The translations under genes and the position numbers were made by a program. Under the pieces are notes generated by a model, which was not told the origin of the DNA, made no database searches, and saw only the letters and a program-made list of their open reading frames with translations. Shown one piece after another: positions 9,568-20,478 of a stretch of 64,000 nucleotides of DNA. Within the stretch, counting starts at the first letter, position 1. Every line of letters starts with the position of its first letter. This stretch comes from Rebecca billardiae RCC1528 (taxonomy: Eukaryota > Haptophyta), in the NCBI GenBank assembly GCA_965240325.2, contig OZ251234.1, positions 992,001 through 1,056,000 on the forward strand, given 5' to 3'.

Positions 9568-10571
9568 ATGCGCGCCGGTGACGCACTTCTCAACGAGCTC
9601 GACCTCGATGGCGCGTTCATGGCGAAGCCGAGCGAGGAGGACCAGAGACGGCTCGAGGAGAACCGGCGGCGTCGCGACGCGCAGAGCCAGCAGATGAGTG
9701 AGCTGCTGCTCAAAGGATGGACAATGCTCGGTCAGCGCACGCGCACCGTGCGCCGCGCGCCGTCTCGGAGCGCGGCGGCCGCACCGCGCCTGCACGCGCC
9801 CCTGCGTGGAAGGCGTTCACGAGACACCCGCACCGCGCGTGCGCCCGCGCGCCCGCAGGCGAGCACTGCCCCGTCACGAACGAAGTGCCTCTGATGCAGC
9901 AGCCCAAGACAGGCCGCAAGTTCAGCGTGGCCGTCAACAAGTTTGTGGACGAGCTGGAGGACGCAGAGCCGGCCGCTGAGCGCGGCGGCATCCGCTCGCC
10001 CCAGGTACTGACGTCCGCTGCCTCGTTCGTCTCGAGTGCGTGCGCAGCGACGACCGCCGCCGCCGCCTCGCCAACGCCGACGCCACCGCCGCCACTGCCG
10101 AGCGCAGCTGTCTCGCACGCGCCGCGCGCGACATCAATCCTGTCTTCGGCGCGCAGCCCGAGCCCGGGTCAGCCCAAGGGTGGGGATAGCAGCGCGCCGG
10201 GCACACCGGCGGGCGTCGCCGCCCGCTCGTCCTCGACGAGCGCCGTCGCCCGCTCGGGCTCCGGCTCTGCACGCGGCTCTCGCTTCCCTGTGAGCCAACC
10301 ACCGGTCACGATTGCTGCGGCGGTGCAGCCGACCCCAGCGCCCACGGCGCCCTCGTCGATCGGCGCGACGGCGCCGAGCGACGCGGTGGAGCAGCTCGAC
10401 GAGAGCCTCGACGCGGCGATCGCCGACGTGTGCGCCGCGCTCGAGTGCTACCGCCTGCGGCTGCGCGAAGGGCCTCCGCCCGCGGACGCGCGCGACACGC
10501 TGCACCTGATAGGCGCGTGCGCGGAGGCACTGGCCAGCCTGCGCACGGCCAGGCAGGGCGGCGGCGCCTGA
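9568..10571 (+). CDS. ZNRD2/SSSCA1 (autoantigen p27)-like protein with degenerate zinc ribbon
   Basis: Two exons (9568-9730, 9859-10571) join in phase 1 across a 128-nt intron (GTCAGC...CGCAG), giving 291 aa. Across the splice the motif reads MSELLLKGWTMLG-EHCPVTNEVPLM, the signature of the Auto_anti-p27 family (helical L-x-G-x-x-ML then C-P-x-x-x-x-P-L). The second cysteine pair expected about 12 residues later is absent (KTGRKFSVAVNKFVDE), so zinc binding is doubtful. The middle is Ser/Ala/Pro-rich and low in complexity; the C-terminus (VEQLDESLDAAIADVCAALE) looks helical. It is divergent from glucosidase II beta at 177 bp. Another possible start is the Met at 9619. Confidence 0.72.
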
Positions 10572-11259
10572 GCGAGCGGGGGGCAGCACGCACCGGCGCG
10601 CGTCGTGCTGGACGCGCTGGCACGCGCCTTCGCAGCTCGGCCCCGCGCGCCACGCAGCGCAGCCAAACCGTCGCCGGCCGGAGGCTCCGCCACGCGATTC
10701 TTTGATCTTACTCGCCCGGCGACGCCTTGGCTGAGCGGCCGCACTCAAATTGCAGCTCGCGCGGTCGCAGCTTTGTGGACTGTTTGGCGTGTGACGTCGG
10801 ACGTCTCGGGTCGATGTGCGGAGGTATCGCGCGTCGTGCCTCGTGGCATGCGCGGCTGCCGTTCGGCAACTCGCGCGGTGCGGGCGCGCGACCGAGAGCG
10901 CGGGCCGCATCACCAGCAGCTGCAACTGTCACTGGCCAGCTGGCAACGCTGAACGGCCCAACACTGGGCCGCTGGACGAAGCGGCACACCGCACTGTGAG
11001 CCGCACTGCACCTGATGAGTGATGTTGCGCCAGAGTCACAGACACACTGCTGTGTGTGTGTACATGTGTGTTATAATATTGTGTCCGTCAGATAGAATAA
11101 GATTAAGAATTAAGATCAGACGGTCAGAATATTAATATTATTAGTAACTATTAAGTAGTTCCTCACGGCTCATATCTGAGCAAATAGAGAGACGAGAGAG
11201 AGAGGGAGATTAGAGAGAGAGCAGACCTACCGGCGCCGTCACTCGTCACTCGTCAGGGT
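10572..11259. other. Convergent intergenic region with low-complexity tracts
   Basis: 688 bp. It contains a GT-rich tract near 11049-11072, an AT-rich stretch (11075-11160) and a GA-rich tract (11187-11224). No gene is seen. Confidence 0.5.
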
Positions 11260-12531
11260 TCAGAGCTCACTCTTCGGTATCGGCGGCGTTGCTGACGCGG
11301 ATGACGTCGACGAGTCGGACAGCGAGACCCCAGGCCTCCTCCGGCTCGTAGCGTCTGCACTGCCGTGTTGGCTCGGATGGGTCTTCGCCTCAGCCGTGGC
11401 CGGAGCAGGAGCGACAGTGGGCGAGCCCTCGGCTGCACGCGTGGCCTCCGCCTCCTCTCGCGCATCTCGGACGGCGCCCGCCATCGCGCCCAGCAGCGAG
11501 CGCTCCGAGGCGTGCGCTTGCGCGCCCTCGGCCTCCTGCCCCTGCCCGGCTGTCACGCTCACAGCCCTCCCTGCAGCCACTGGCTGCAGCTCGTCCTGCC
11601 CGAGCTCCCACGCGAACACGCCGCACAGCCCGTGGCGCACGGCCCAGCGCGCCTTGGCCGCGACGAGCGCAGGCCCGTTGAACACAAAGCCGCCCACCTC
11701 CTCCCCGGCGTCCACGCTGCCACCGCCGCGCCGCTGCACCGCGGCGCCGAGCGCCTCGGCCGCCTCGGCATACGTGCGAGCATCTGCCATGCACGCGCGC
11801 GCGTTGCCGCCGCACTCGCCCGCGGCGGCGGCGGCCGCTGCGCTGGCCGCGGTCCGGCGGCCGTAGAAGGGCACACCCAGCACGATCTTGCGCGCCGGCA
11901 CGCCCGCGCTCCGCGCCTGCTCCACCGCGCGCTCCGCGCCGCCCATCGTCGCGTGGCCAGCCGGGTCTGCGCCGTCATCGTAAGCCATTAGGTGGGCGCG
12001 GTCGATGGCCGCCCACGCGGCGCGGCCGAGGCGCAGGCCGGGGCGGAGGGCGACGCTGAGCGTAAGGCGGGTCGTGTCGGCCGAAGCCGCCGCGAGCTCG
12101 TCGAGCGCCGCGCGCACGTCCAGCACGAGCGCAGCGTACGCTTTTGCGCCGAGGCCCTGCGCGTCCAAGTCGACTCCCGACATGCCGTGCGTGGCCGCAA
12201 AGCGCGCGAGACGGCGCGCGAAGCGGCGGCGCACGGGCGGGTCGGCGGCGAACGTCGCGAACGCGCCAGATCGCCCGGCGCCGCCCACGCAGATGGACGC
12301 GTTGATCCCCGCGTCGTCCGCCGCTGCCTTCACGGCGAGCAGCCGTGTCGACACGCCGGCGCCGTCGACGTTGCCGTCGGCCGCGGGCGTGAGCGAGAAG
12401 AGGACGACGTCGGTGAGGCCGAGCTGCGCGGCACGTTGCAGTTGGACCGAGCCGAAGCGGTACTCGGGCAAGTAGCCGCCCACCACCGTGCCGGCGGTCG
12501 TCGCGACGGCGGCGGCGACGAGCGCGAGCAT
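11260..12531 (-). CDS. GH18 chitinase-like protein with altered catalytic motif
   Basis: 423 aa from the ATG at 12531, which begins a signal peptide (LALVAAAVATTAG). GH18 TIM-barrel landmarks follow in order: VVGGYLPEYRF (strand 1), SICVGGAGRSGAFATFAADP (strand 3), GMSGVDLDAQG (strand 4), HLMAYDDG (strand 6), KIVLGVPFYGRRTA and CGVFAWELGQDE (strand 8). The GH18 signature D-G-x-D-x-D-x-E reads S-G-V-D-L-D-A-Q, so the acid/base Glu is Gln and the first Asp is Ser. Hydrolysis is therefore unlikely and a lectin-like role is plausible, as in other chitinase-like proteins. After the barrel lies a Ser/Ala/Glu-rich tail of about 90 residues ending PKSEL, which resembles a K/HDEL retrieval signal. It is divergent from the PIP kinase at 133 bp. 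Confidence 0.82.
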   Translation of the reverse strand: MLALVAAAVATTAGTVVGGYLPEYRFGSVQLQRAAQLGLTDVVLFSLTPAADGNVDGAGVSTRLLAVKAAADDAGINASICVGGAGRSGAFATFAADPPVRRRFARRLARFAATHGMSGVDLDAQGLGAKAYAALVLDVRAALDELAAASADTTRLTLSVALRPGLRLGRAAWAAIDRAHLMAYDDGADPAGHATMGGAERAVEQARSAGVPARKIVLGVPFYGRRTAASAAAAAAAGECGGNARACMADARTYAEAAEALGAAVQRRGGGSVDAGEEVGGFVFNGPALVAAKARWAVRHGLCGVFAWELGQDELQPVAAGRAVSVTAGQGQEAEGAQAHASERSLLGAMAGAVRDAREEAEATRAAEGSPTVAPAPATAEAKTHPSQHGSADATSRRRPGVSLSDSSTSSASATPPIPKSEL

Positions 12532-12664
12532 CCTGTCCGGCCGGTCTCGAGGATCGCCGCTCCGGCTTGCCGCGCGGGCGCGGCTGCAGAAAGCAGCAGG
12601 GCGGCGCGCGGCGAGGAGCACGGCACGCACTGCCCGGCCTATGACGCTCGGGCGGGCTTCAACG

Positions 12665-14165
12665 ATGGAGCGCGACGACCAAGTGGACCTGCAGGTGGCT
12701 CTTGCGGAGCTCGAAGACCCGGGCGCGCTCAAGCGCACGGACGAGCACCTCGCCTCGCAGAGCCCTAACCACGAGGCATTGTTTGCGATCGCGCTCGGCG
12801 CGCGCACGATCGCGCAGCTCGGCGCGGCCGAGCCTCCGCCGACGAAGCTGACGGACGAGGATTACGGCGAGGCGATCGAGCTGCACTTCCCACCGGCCGG
12901 CACCGAGCGCACTCCCGCGCACGCCCTCGAGCCCTTCGAGATCAAGGCGTATGCGCCGCGCGCCTTCCACGGCCTGCGCACGCACTTTGGCGTCAGCGAG
13001 GCCGAGTACATGGAGGCGCTGGGCGGCGGCGCGCTGCTCGCCGAGCAGTACACGAACACAAAACCCGGCGAGCTCTTCGCCTTCACCGCCAACTACCGCT
13101 TCCTCGTGCGCACGCTCTCCAAGAGCCAGGCGCACTTCCTCGCGCGCGAGCTCGGCTCCTATGTCTCCCACCAGCGCGCGCACCGGCTCAGCCTGCTCGC
13201 GCGCTTCTTCGGGCTGTACCGCGTGCAGCGCCAGGGCGCGCCGTCGCCGATGTACGCGGTGGTGATGGGCAACGTCTTCCCCGCCGAGCGCCCGCTGCAC
13301 GAGCGCTACGACCTGCGCGGCCCCACGCTCTCGCCGTCGAGCCCAAGCTCGGCCGCGCGCTCATCGGACGAGTCGGCGGCGATGGAGCATGCGGCGGGCG
13401 GGCTGGCGCGCTCGCTGCACCTGGGCGAGTACAAGCGCGAGATGCTGCTCGAGCAGGTGCGCCGTGCGCCGCGCCGCTCGCGACGCGCGTCCCCGCCGCG
13501 GCCCGTGCGCGTGCGCACGCTGCCCCAGGGCTGGCTGACGCCTGCGCGGCCGGCCGGCCGGGACTGCGCGGTCGGACGTGCGCCCCGCTGCGCGCCCGCG
13601 CCACACAGATCGCGCTGGACTGCAAGCTGCTGGAGCGCATGGAGGTGGTGGACTACAGCCTGCTCGTGGGCATTCACTTCACCGCGCCGCCCTCCGACAA
13701 GGTCGAGGTGCGGCCGGCGGTGTGCAGGCTGGTGCCCGCGGAGCAGCCGCAGCCGGGCGGCGGGAGGCTGGCCATCGAGCGCACCACCACGCTCGCTCAG
13801 CTCTTCGGGCACGTGGACACGCTTGCGGGCGCGCTGCCGAGCAAGCTGAGTCGCCACGGCGCGGGCACGCAGGAGGTGCGCGCGCGCGCCGCGTGCGACG
13901 CCTCCCGCGCCGTCCTGTCGCCTCGCACATCGCGAACCCCTGCCACCCCCTCCTCCCCCGGCCCGGCACCACGGCGGGTGCCGCGCGCGCGCAGGTCTAC
14001 TTCATGGGGATTGTAGACATCTGCACAGAGTACAGCATGCGCCAGCAGCTCGAGATGACGCTGCACGCGCGCGAGGGCGCAGCGAACGCCGGGCGCACGA
14101 GCGTGGTCGACCCGCTGTCCTACTCAAAGCGCTTCCAGGCCTTCCTGTCGGAGCACCTCGACTAG
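12665..14165 (+). CDS. Phosphatidylinositol phosphate kinase (PIPK family)
   Basis: Three exons (12665-13456, 13609-13875, 13995-14165) with 152- and 119-nt introns, both GTGCGC...CAG and phase 0, give 409 aa. Family landmarks: ELFAFTANYRFLVRTLSKSQ (about 139, ATP-binding strand), YAVVMGNVFPAERPLHERYD followed by LRG (family DLKGS), MEVVDYSLLVGIH (family MDYSLLxG, catalytic Asp), YFMGIVDICTEY and SVVDPLSYSKRFQAFL (specificity/activation segment). The protein is a bare kinase domain without MORN, FYVE or other modules. In the ATP strand the usual Lys (IKTL) is Arg (VRTL), and DLKGS reads DLRGP, so activity or mechanism may differ. Substrate (PI4P, PI5P or PI3P) cannot be assigned. Confidence 0.85.
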
Positions 14166-15655
14166 TGTGCCGCACGCCCGACCGGGCGTCAGCCAGCGGC
14201 GGGTGCCAACAGGAGCAGCCGGCTGCTGTCTGTGACGGCGTGCGTGTCTGTCGGGTTCAGCCTGGCGACTGGCGGGCCCGGTGTGCTGGCAGCGTTGTCG
14301 ACACGGCGCCTGCAGCGCCTGGGCGACGCAGAACGGGGAACGGGCGCCTTGCCGTCACCGTGGGCCGAGTGGCGCCGCGGGCCGCCGCCTCGGACGGGTC
14401 CGGGGTCGGCCCCGGGCCCGCCGGCGCCGTTACGCCGTTACGGGCGGGCAACTTAGGACCGCAAGTTTGCCTTTGGGCTTCGGCGGGCCGTTGCGCGGTT
14501 GCGGCCGCGCCGGCCGCCGAACGCCGCGCCCGCGCGACGCGCCGCGGCCCCGTTGCCAGCCGCGCAGGCCCCGCGGCGGACTCGGACGATTACGTCGCGA
14601 CCGTGCCCCGCGGTGCCGCAATTACACTATCAGAATGCTGAATGGCAACGATGATGTTATTATTATAATAATTATAATGATCTGTAAATTCTCTCATCGG
14701 AGTGAAATCTGACTCTGAGACTGAGTCTATGCTAGCCGTGCCACCAGCCGTCCAGCGCCGCCGACGTCGTCGACGTCGGTCCGGACGCGATCGGGCACCA
14801 GTGCCGACCGACGAACTCCGTGTGTAATTAATCGGCGGGACGGACCTGTCGTCTCGGACGCCGCCTCCTGTACCTCGTTGGCTTACAGTGTGAGTCGTTA
14901 CTCGGAATCGGCAGTCATAGTAAATCGTACGGATGAGTCTCGCCGCAGACTGAGGCCGAGTAGAGCCGGACAGACTGTCTGAGCCGCGGTGCGGTCCGAC
15001 CGGCTGACTCGGTACGGGCTGTAGGGGGTCCATGACAGCAGCCCATTGATTTGTGATTTTCGACAACCATGCGATTTAGGTGTCTGACGAGCGTGGCGCT
15101 TGCGGAGTCACTTACAAATATGTCCCAGAGCCCAGCCCAGCCGTTGGAAGCACTCAAAACCGACTCCGCGCGCCGTCGCGCGGTCGTGCGCGCACGCCAG
15201 CTGCGCCACTGTGTCACATACAGATTCAGCCAAACGTCAAGGACTTGTTATGGCGGCTAAATGACGGTATGTCGTCGGACTTACTTATTCATAACCGTTG
15301 CAACCCGCCCCAACAAAATTAAGGTGGAATTGCTAAATTTTAGTAGGCATGATGAGTGCGCGTAGCGGTCGGTGAAAAACTACTCCAAGATCGAGCATTT
15401 TACCCATTTAATTAGAGATCCCCTACCCACACATACGCATAGACTTACCCGTTTATATATAATACGGGTGCACTCTCTTATATATATTCATATTGGTGCC
15501 TATATGTGGGTACCGTGTTCAATACTGAGACTGGGTCATCCGAATAGGCGGCCGCCGCCGCGGAGCAGTCACTGCCGCTGCTCATGCCACTCGAACAGTG
15601 CCGCAGCAGGCCCGCACGGGCCTGATGCGGGCGGCGGGCTGCGTGCCGAGGCACA
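14166..15655. other. Gene-poor region
   Basis: About 1.5 kb. The first half is very GC-rich (14200-14600) and the rest falls to much lower GC, with an AT-rich patch near 14655-14685 and TATA-rich sequence near 15455-15495. Only short unsupported reading frames occur. I see no RNA gene. Confidence 0.5.
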
Positions 15656-16822
15656 CTAGCAAGACCACCTCTGAGCATGCCACCATCCCAACACTCGCAG
15701 GAGAGCCCTCCGGCTCCGCCGTCGAGGCTTGCGTGCGCAGACTGGCAGTCGATTGCCGCCGCCAAGCTTGCCGCGGTCCGTTCGGCGACTTCCAAGCCCG
15801 TACTCTGTGTCACCGGCATCGTCGCCGTTCGTCGTACCCCGGCCCACGCGAGGCTGCCACCGGTTCACCACTACTGCGACGGACTGCGCGCGCTTCGCCA
15901 CGCGCTCGCCCCGAAGCTCCGCCGCTCTCCTCTCGCGCTTGAGCTCGGCGCCGTCGGCAGCCATGGCCGCCCGCTCGGCCGCAGCGCGATCTGTGCCACA
16001 GCACGCGCTGCGCTCGGCTTCGTCGGCGCGCAAGCTGGCGCGCGCAGCGTCGGCGACGGCGCGCGCGGTCGCCTTGCGCGACGAGTCCAGCTCCACCTGC
16101 TGCTCCGAGATGATCGCGTGCTCAGCAGGAGTCACGCGCTGCTCGTGCAGCGGCACCGTCACGCGGCCTGATGCGGAAATGCGCGGCGCGTCAGCGTCGG
16201 GGTGCGAGTCGAGGTCGCGGAAGGGGCAGCTGACGTGGGCGGCGCCCAGCAACTGGTCGTCGGTGTCCAGCTCCGCCAACCTCTCCGCCGCCGACGCGCC
16301 CAGCTTCCGGCTCAGGATGCGCTCCACGTCCTGGCGCTTGCCCTTCGACCACCTGTGCACGGTCATCAGCCAGTTGCCGATCATCTCGAGCCGCGGCGAG
16401 TCGTGGCGCGCCGAGATGCCGTGCACGTCCGCGCAGGCGTGCGCGACCTTCTTGGGCTTCCTCATCCCACCGTCGCCCGCGGTCTGGGCGTACGCCGCGG
16501 TGAACACTCTGACCAACTGCTTGCGCTTCCTCAAGTTCTTCTTGAGCATGAGGTCCACGAGCGTGCGGAGGAGGTCGAGGAGCACGAAGTTGAGCACCGA
16601 TGCGTACCGCGGGTGCGTGCCGGCCACGAAGCGGCAGCCAAAAGTGTGCATCACGTGAATGGCGCGCGCCGCCGCCGCCGTCTCCTCGACCTGCTCCACG
16701 CGGACGTTGATGTCTGGCGGCAGCTCGAGCCTTGACTGCTGCACGCCATCGTGGCCGTCCGCGGAGGAGGTGAGCCCCTCTGCGGTGCTGGCGGGGACCT
16801 CGGGCGGGTCGCACATGTCCAT
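15656..16822 (-). CDS. Hypothetical Arg/Ala-rich protein, possibly element-derived
   Basis: 388 aa from the ATG at 16822 (MDMCDPPEVPASTAEGL); the frame is open to 17158 but without a good upstream ATG. The central part has normal-looking composition (HPRYASVLNFVLLDLLRTLV; a basic KKNLRKRKQLVRVF helix; RLEMIGNWLMTVHRWSKGKR). The C-terminal part is rich in Ala, Glu and Arg (ERAAMAADGAELKRERRAAE) and probably coiled coil, then very basic. No family is recognised. It lies just outside the left terminal repeat of the candidate transposon at 17451-20516, on the same strand as that element's gene, so a link with mobile DNA is possible but unproven. Confidence 0.4.
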   Translation of the reverse strand: MDMCDPPEVPASTAEGLTSSADGHDGVQQSRLELPPDINVRVEQVEETAAAARAIHVMHTFGCRFVAGTHPRYASVLNFVLLDLLRTLVDLMLKKNLRKRKQLVRVFTAAYAQTAGDGGMRKPKKVAHACADVHGISARHDSPRLEMIGNWLMTVHRWSKGKRQDVERILSRKLGASAAERLAELDTDDQLLGAAHVSCPFRDLDSHPDADAPRISASGRVTVPLHEQRVTPAEHAIISEQQVELDSSRKATARAVADAARASLRADEAERSACCGTDRAAAERAAMAADGAELKRERRAAELRGERVAKRAQSVAVVVNRWQPRVGRGTTNGDDAGDTEYGLGSRRTDRGKLGGGNRLPVCARKPRRRSRRALLRVLGWWHAQRWSC

Positions 16823-17450
16823 GGACACGCGCACATCATCATCCGCCACGCCCTGGACCTCGTCATGCCCGGCGCGGCGGCCCGCAAGTTGGTCGGCGTC
16901 GAGCGCTCCTTGCGGCCGAGGCGTCGGGGGAGAGTCTGAGCACGAGAGCGCGGTGTCGGGTGAGCGAGAAGGCTGCGTCGAGTCGTTGTCGATGTCCACC
17001 CCACCGCGTAGGTCATGTTCGTCTCCGCGTAGGTCGCCAGCACGTGCTGCTAGGACTCGCTCCTTGGTCGCGAGCAGCACACGTTGAGCACGCAGATGCA
17101 AATTATGAAGCACGAGCTTCGGTTGAACCACGACTCCCAGCGAGAGCCCGGTCCGCACGAGTCATGGCTACCCGTCCGCAGCCGCCCAGCCGCTTGACGA
17201 GGCGCCTGCACCGAGGTGGGTGCGCCCAATGGCGAGCGGACGGCCGTCGATGAGGGCCATCAGCCTCGCCGACCCCGTTCAGAGCTCCGCTCCCGCGCCG
17301 GGGCCAGCCGAGCGCGGATTTGGAATCTGCCGATCGCGAAAACCCGCCGAACAAGTTCTGAATGGAAAAGAAAAAAAATCAAAACTCAATTTAATCTGAT
17401 GGACCCCCTACGGGCTGTTCCTGCCATAATCCCGGCCAGACTGGCTGACT

Positions 17451-17488
17451 CCGTCAGAGACTGAACACCTCAAAGATGTGCGGGTGCC
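17451..17488 (+). repeat. Left terminal inverted repeat
   Basis: Imperfect outer part 17451-17465 and perfect 23-bp core 17466-17488; its inverted partner is at 20479-20516. Confidence 0.6.
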
Positions 17489-17506
17489 GTTTCTGGACGC
17501 TTCTAG

Positions 17507-17582
17507 CCTTGATCTCCTGAACATTTGTAGGGGAGATGAGTTTAGTCAGTCGACTGACTAAACTTTTTCTTCAATCAAGGCT
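17507..17582. repeat. Nested hairpin with a 26-bp perfect palindrome
   Basis: 17539-17564 is a perfect palindrome (AGTTTAGTCAGTC and its complement). It is framed by AGCCTTGAT (17507-17515) and ATCAAGGCT (17574-17582), so the whole segment can fold into one long hairpin. It sits just inside the left end of the candidate transposon. Confidence 0.7.
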
Positions 17583-18661
17583 CCTCACGACTAGGCGCCG
17601 TCTTGCACGAAATCCCTATCCTCTCGTCTGGCCACGGCCCTTGGTCTGGCGGTCTTGCATCAAATCCTGGACTCGCGAGGGCAAGGGGTGGGCCCTCTAC
17701 CTACGGCCGCCAAACCGGTAATACGCGTTCTGAGCCCGGTCTGGTTGCGGGCGGCCCGGGGCCGCCGCGCCCCGGCTGCCGGGGCGGCGACTCGGGGAGG
17801 CGAGCGTTGGCGCGCGCCCGCCGTGGCCGCGGCGGCAGCGGGGTCGTTGGGCCATCCCAGGGGTATCTGAGCCTCTCGACAAGGGGCCGTGGCTGCGCCT
17901 CGCGTGGGCTGTACTGCACGCGGGCAGCCGACACGAATGCGATGCGCCATCCAAGCGCGAGCCCGAGAGCTTTCGCGACACGGGTGCTGCGCGAGCACGT
18001 CTGAAGGAGCGGGCAAGGTCTCGAGAGGAAGCAGGGAGACCACAGAAGTGCTAGCTCGCAACGACAGTCAGGGAGCGCGAGCCGCCCCGCTGCGCTGCCT
18101 GAGCCGGTCGCCCCACGGGCACGGCCACGGGCCACGCGTGGCGGGCAAACGTGACTGCCGCGCGGCAAGGCTTGGTGAGTGTGTACATGCTTCAAGTGGC
18201 TGGTCGCTGGTAGAGCTGCTGCATCCCAATCGCGAGCAGCCAGTAACAGCGACTCGGCCGCGCCGCCGCGGCCGTGCTCCGCAGTTCTGGTGCCCGCGCG
18301 GAACTGACGGTCACGGTTGCGCACCCGCGGGCGGCGAGACCAGTCAGTGGGCCGGCTCTGCCGCCGTCCCTGAGCGTGACCCGCAGTGGCGTCGCCGGGC
18401 TTGCAGGGGGGTCTAAGCCGGCCACCCGCCCGAACCGGAGCCTGGCACGACCGTATCCGGCCCGCGCCGCCGCGCGCTGCCACAGTGGCCGGTGGCGGTG
18501 GCACGCGTCGGGCCCGCGCAGCCCGCGCGGCCCGCGCCGCCGCGCGGCCCGCGAGCGCGGGCCTCATCCGACGAATAAGACTGACGAGTATCACGAACGA
18601 ATATGGCGCCAATGCGGGATAGTGCGACTGGAGTGCTGAGCCGTGACTGACTACGTCATGC

Positions 18662-20330
18662 CTACCAGCCGTACGTACATCCCCGCCCACTATTCGGATG
18701 GTAGCCCGCGGTCGGCGGCGGCGAGCCGCCGATGATTGTCCCGCCGGTCGCTGTGACATCCTTCCACTTACGCCAGGTGAAGCGCAGGCCGATGACCGAC
18801 TGGAAGTCGGTGAACAGGACGAGCTGGTGCGGGCTCTCGGCGAGCGTCGTGGCGGGAGAGAAGATCTCGGCGTAGTTGTCCGACGCGTTGCCGTTCAGCG
18901 GAGCGATCGAGAAGAAGGGCCAGCCGGGGGCGAGCGGCAAGCTCGCGTGAGATGCGAGCTCGAGCTCGTACCGGCCGCGCAGCCAGCGGCCCAGGCGGTC
19001 CTCGGCGAAGAGGTCGATGACGGCAGCATCGTACGCGGTGGCATCGACCTGGACCGATGCGCGCTCGGCTGCGTGCAAGCCTCGGCAGTGCGCGACGACG
19101 CGCGTGAGCAGCCGATCGAAGATCGCCGCCTGCTGCTGCTGGCGGACGCGAATGTGCATCGGCTCCCGCCACAGGAACTCACGGTACCGCGCGACGAGGT
19201 TGTGCACAGCCTCCGCCGGCGGGCGGTACAGCTTCGCGCCGTGCTCGATGGCGACGATGGTGACGTGGCGATACACCTTACTGCTGGCGAGGCAGCCCGC
19301 GACACGGCGCTCGGACTCGACGCACGCCGCAACCAGATCGGCGTCCGCGGCGATGCCAATCTCATCGCGCCCTGCGCGGCGCGCGCGGGCACGCGCGCAG
19401 GACGCGCGTCAACACGGGCGGCGGGGGGGAGCGGGCACGGCGCGCGCGCAGCGGGATCCGATCGTACCGAGATCGAGCACGTGCTCGTCCGCCTCCCCGA
19501 GCAAGCACGGCCGCAGCGGGTAGCCGCGCTGCTGCCCGTCCTCCGCAGCCCCTGTCGTCGTCGGCAGCACGATGCCGCCGTCCGGCTGCTTCCAGGCCTT
19601 CAGGCCGACACCGAACTCGAATGGCATGCGGGCGGTCGGGAGCTGCGCGATGACCTCCTCGGGTGGCTCGGTCAGATTCATGTTCGCCACATGCAGCACG
19701 TTGCGCTTGGCCTTGAACGGCTGCGGCTCGGACTCGCCCTGCCTGGCATCACAGACGACGGGGCGGACGACGACACGCGGTGTTGGCGCGCCGCGGGTAT
19801 GCGCGCGCAGGGAGGGATCGCGGGCGGGGCGGCGCACCTCGGGCGCTTGAACGCGGTCCATGCATTCACGAAGAAGTCCAGTGCGCCCCCGCGCGCGATG
19901 AACTCCGCAAGGTTCTTCCACACCATCACCTTGCCATGCACCGTCTCGACCTCGATCTCCTCCTCCTTCCAGTTGCCGACGTGCTCGTAGACCTCCGCAG
20001 GGTGGTAGTCTGCGGTGCGCGTCTTGCCAGGCAAGTCCTCCACGAAGTAGAACCACTTTACCATGAGGGTCACTGACCCCGCGACGACTTCTTGACGACG
20101 CGGCGCACCTGCGCGAGCCCGGCGCGCTCCGAAGGCCTGCCGTTCTTCTGCAGCCACTGCACGACGACATGGTCTCCGATTCCGATATTGATGCCGCGCC
20201 AGATGACGCCGACATTCCGCAATCGTCCTCCCCGCGTGGCGGCGGTGACGAGCTCCGGCGCGGTGGCCGGCGGGAGCTCCCCGCTCCGTCCATGACTTCG
20301 ACAAACCGCGAGGGGCCGTTCGACCGGCGC
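18662..20330 (-). CDS. BAH-domain protein, apparent single-base frameshift, unknown C-terminal region
   Basis: Exons 20064-19838, 19742-19468 and 19371-18662 join cleanly (introns of 95 nt, GTGCGC...TGCCAG, and 96 nt, GTACGA...CGCAG) to give 403 codons from the Met at 20064. Upstream, a second frame (20330 down to about 20081) encodes IGIGDHVVVQWLQKNGRPSE and RRVVKKSSRG. With the next frame (SVTLMVKWFYFVEDLPGKTR; ADYHPAEVYEHVGN; EVETVHGKVMVWK) it forms a complete bromo-adjacent homology domain, a chromatin-reader fold. The two frames meet at a run of four C (20077-20080 on the + strand); one extra base would join them, so this is either an assembly indel or a real inactivating mutation. The true start is unresolved because the upstream frame has no ATG. 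The C-terminal ~300 residues match no family I know. The gene lies inside inverted repeats. Confidence 0.6.
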
Positions 20331-20478
20331 TCAGCCGGAACGGAGCGACTCAACCAGGCTCGGCGGTTGCTCAAAAACCTATTCATGCCCTCCACCGCCC
20401 CTGGTGCAGGCCGGGCGTTGATTGGCCGTCGGTTGCTAGTGCAGTTTTAAGAAAATCTCGTGGAACGTGGCCGGAAAA

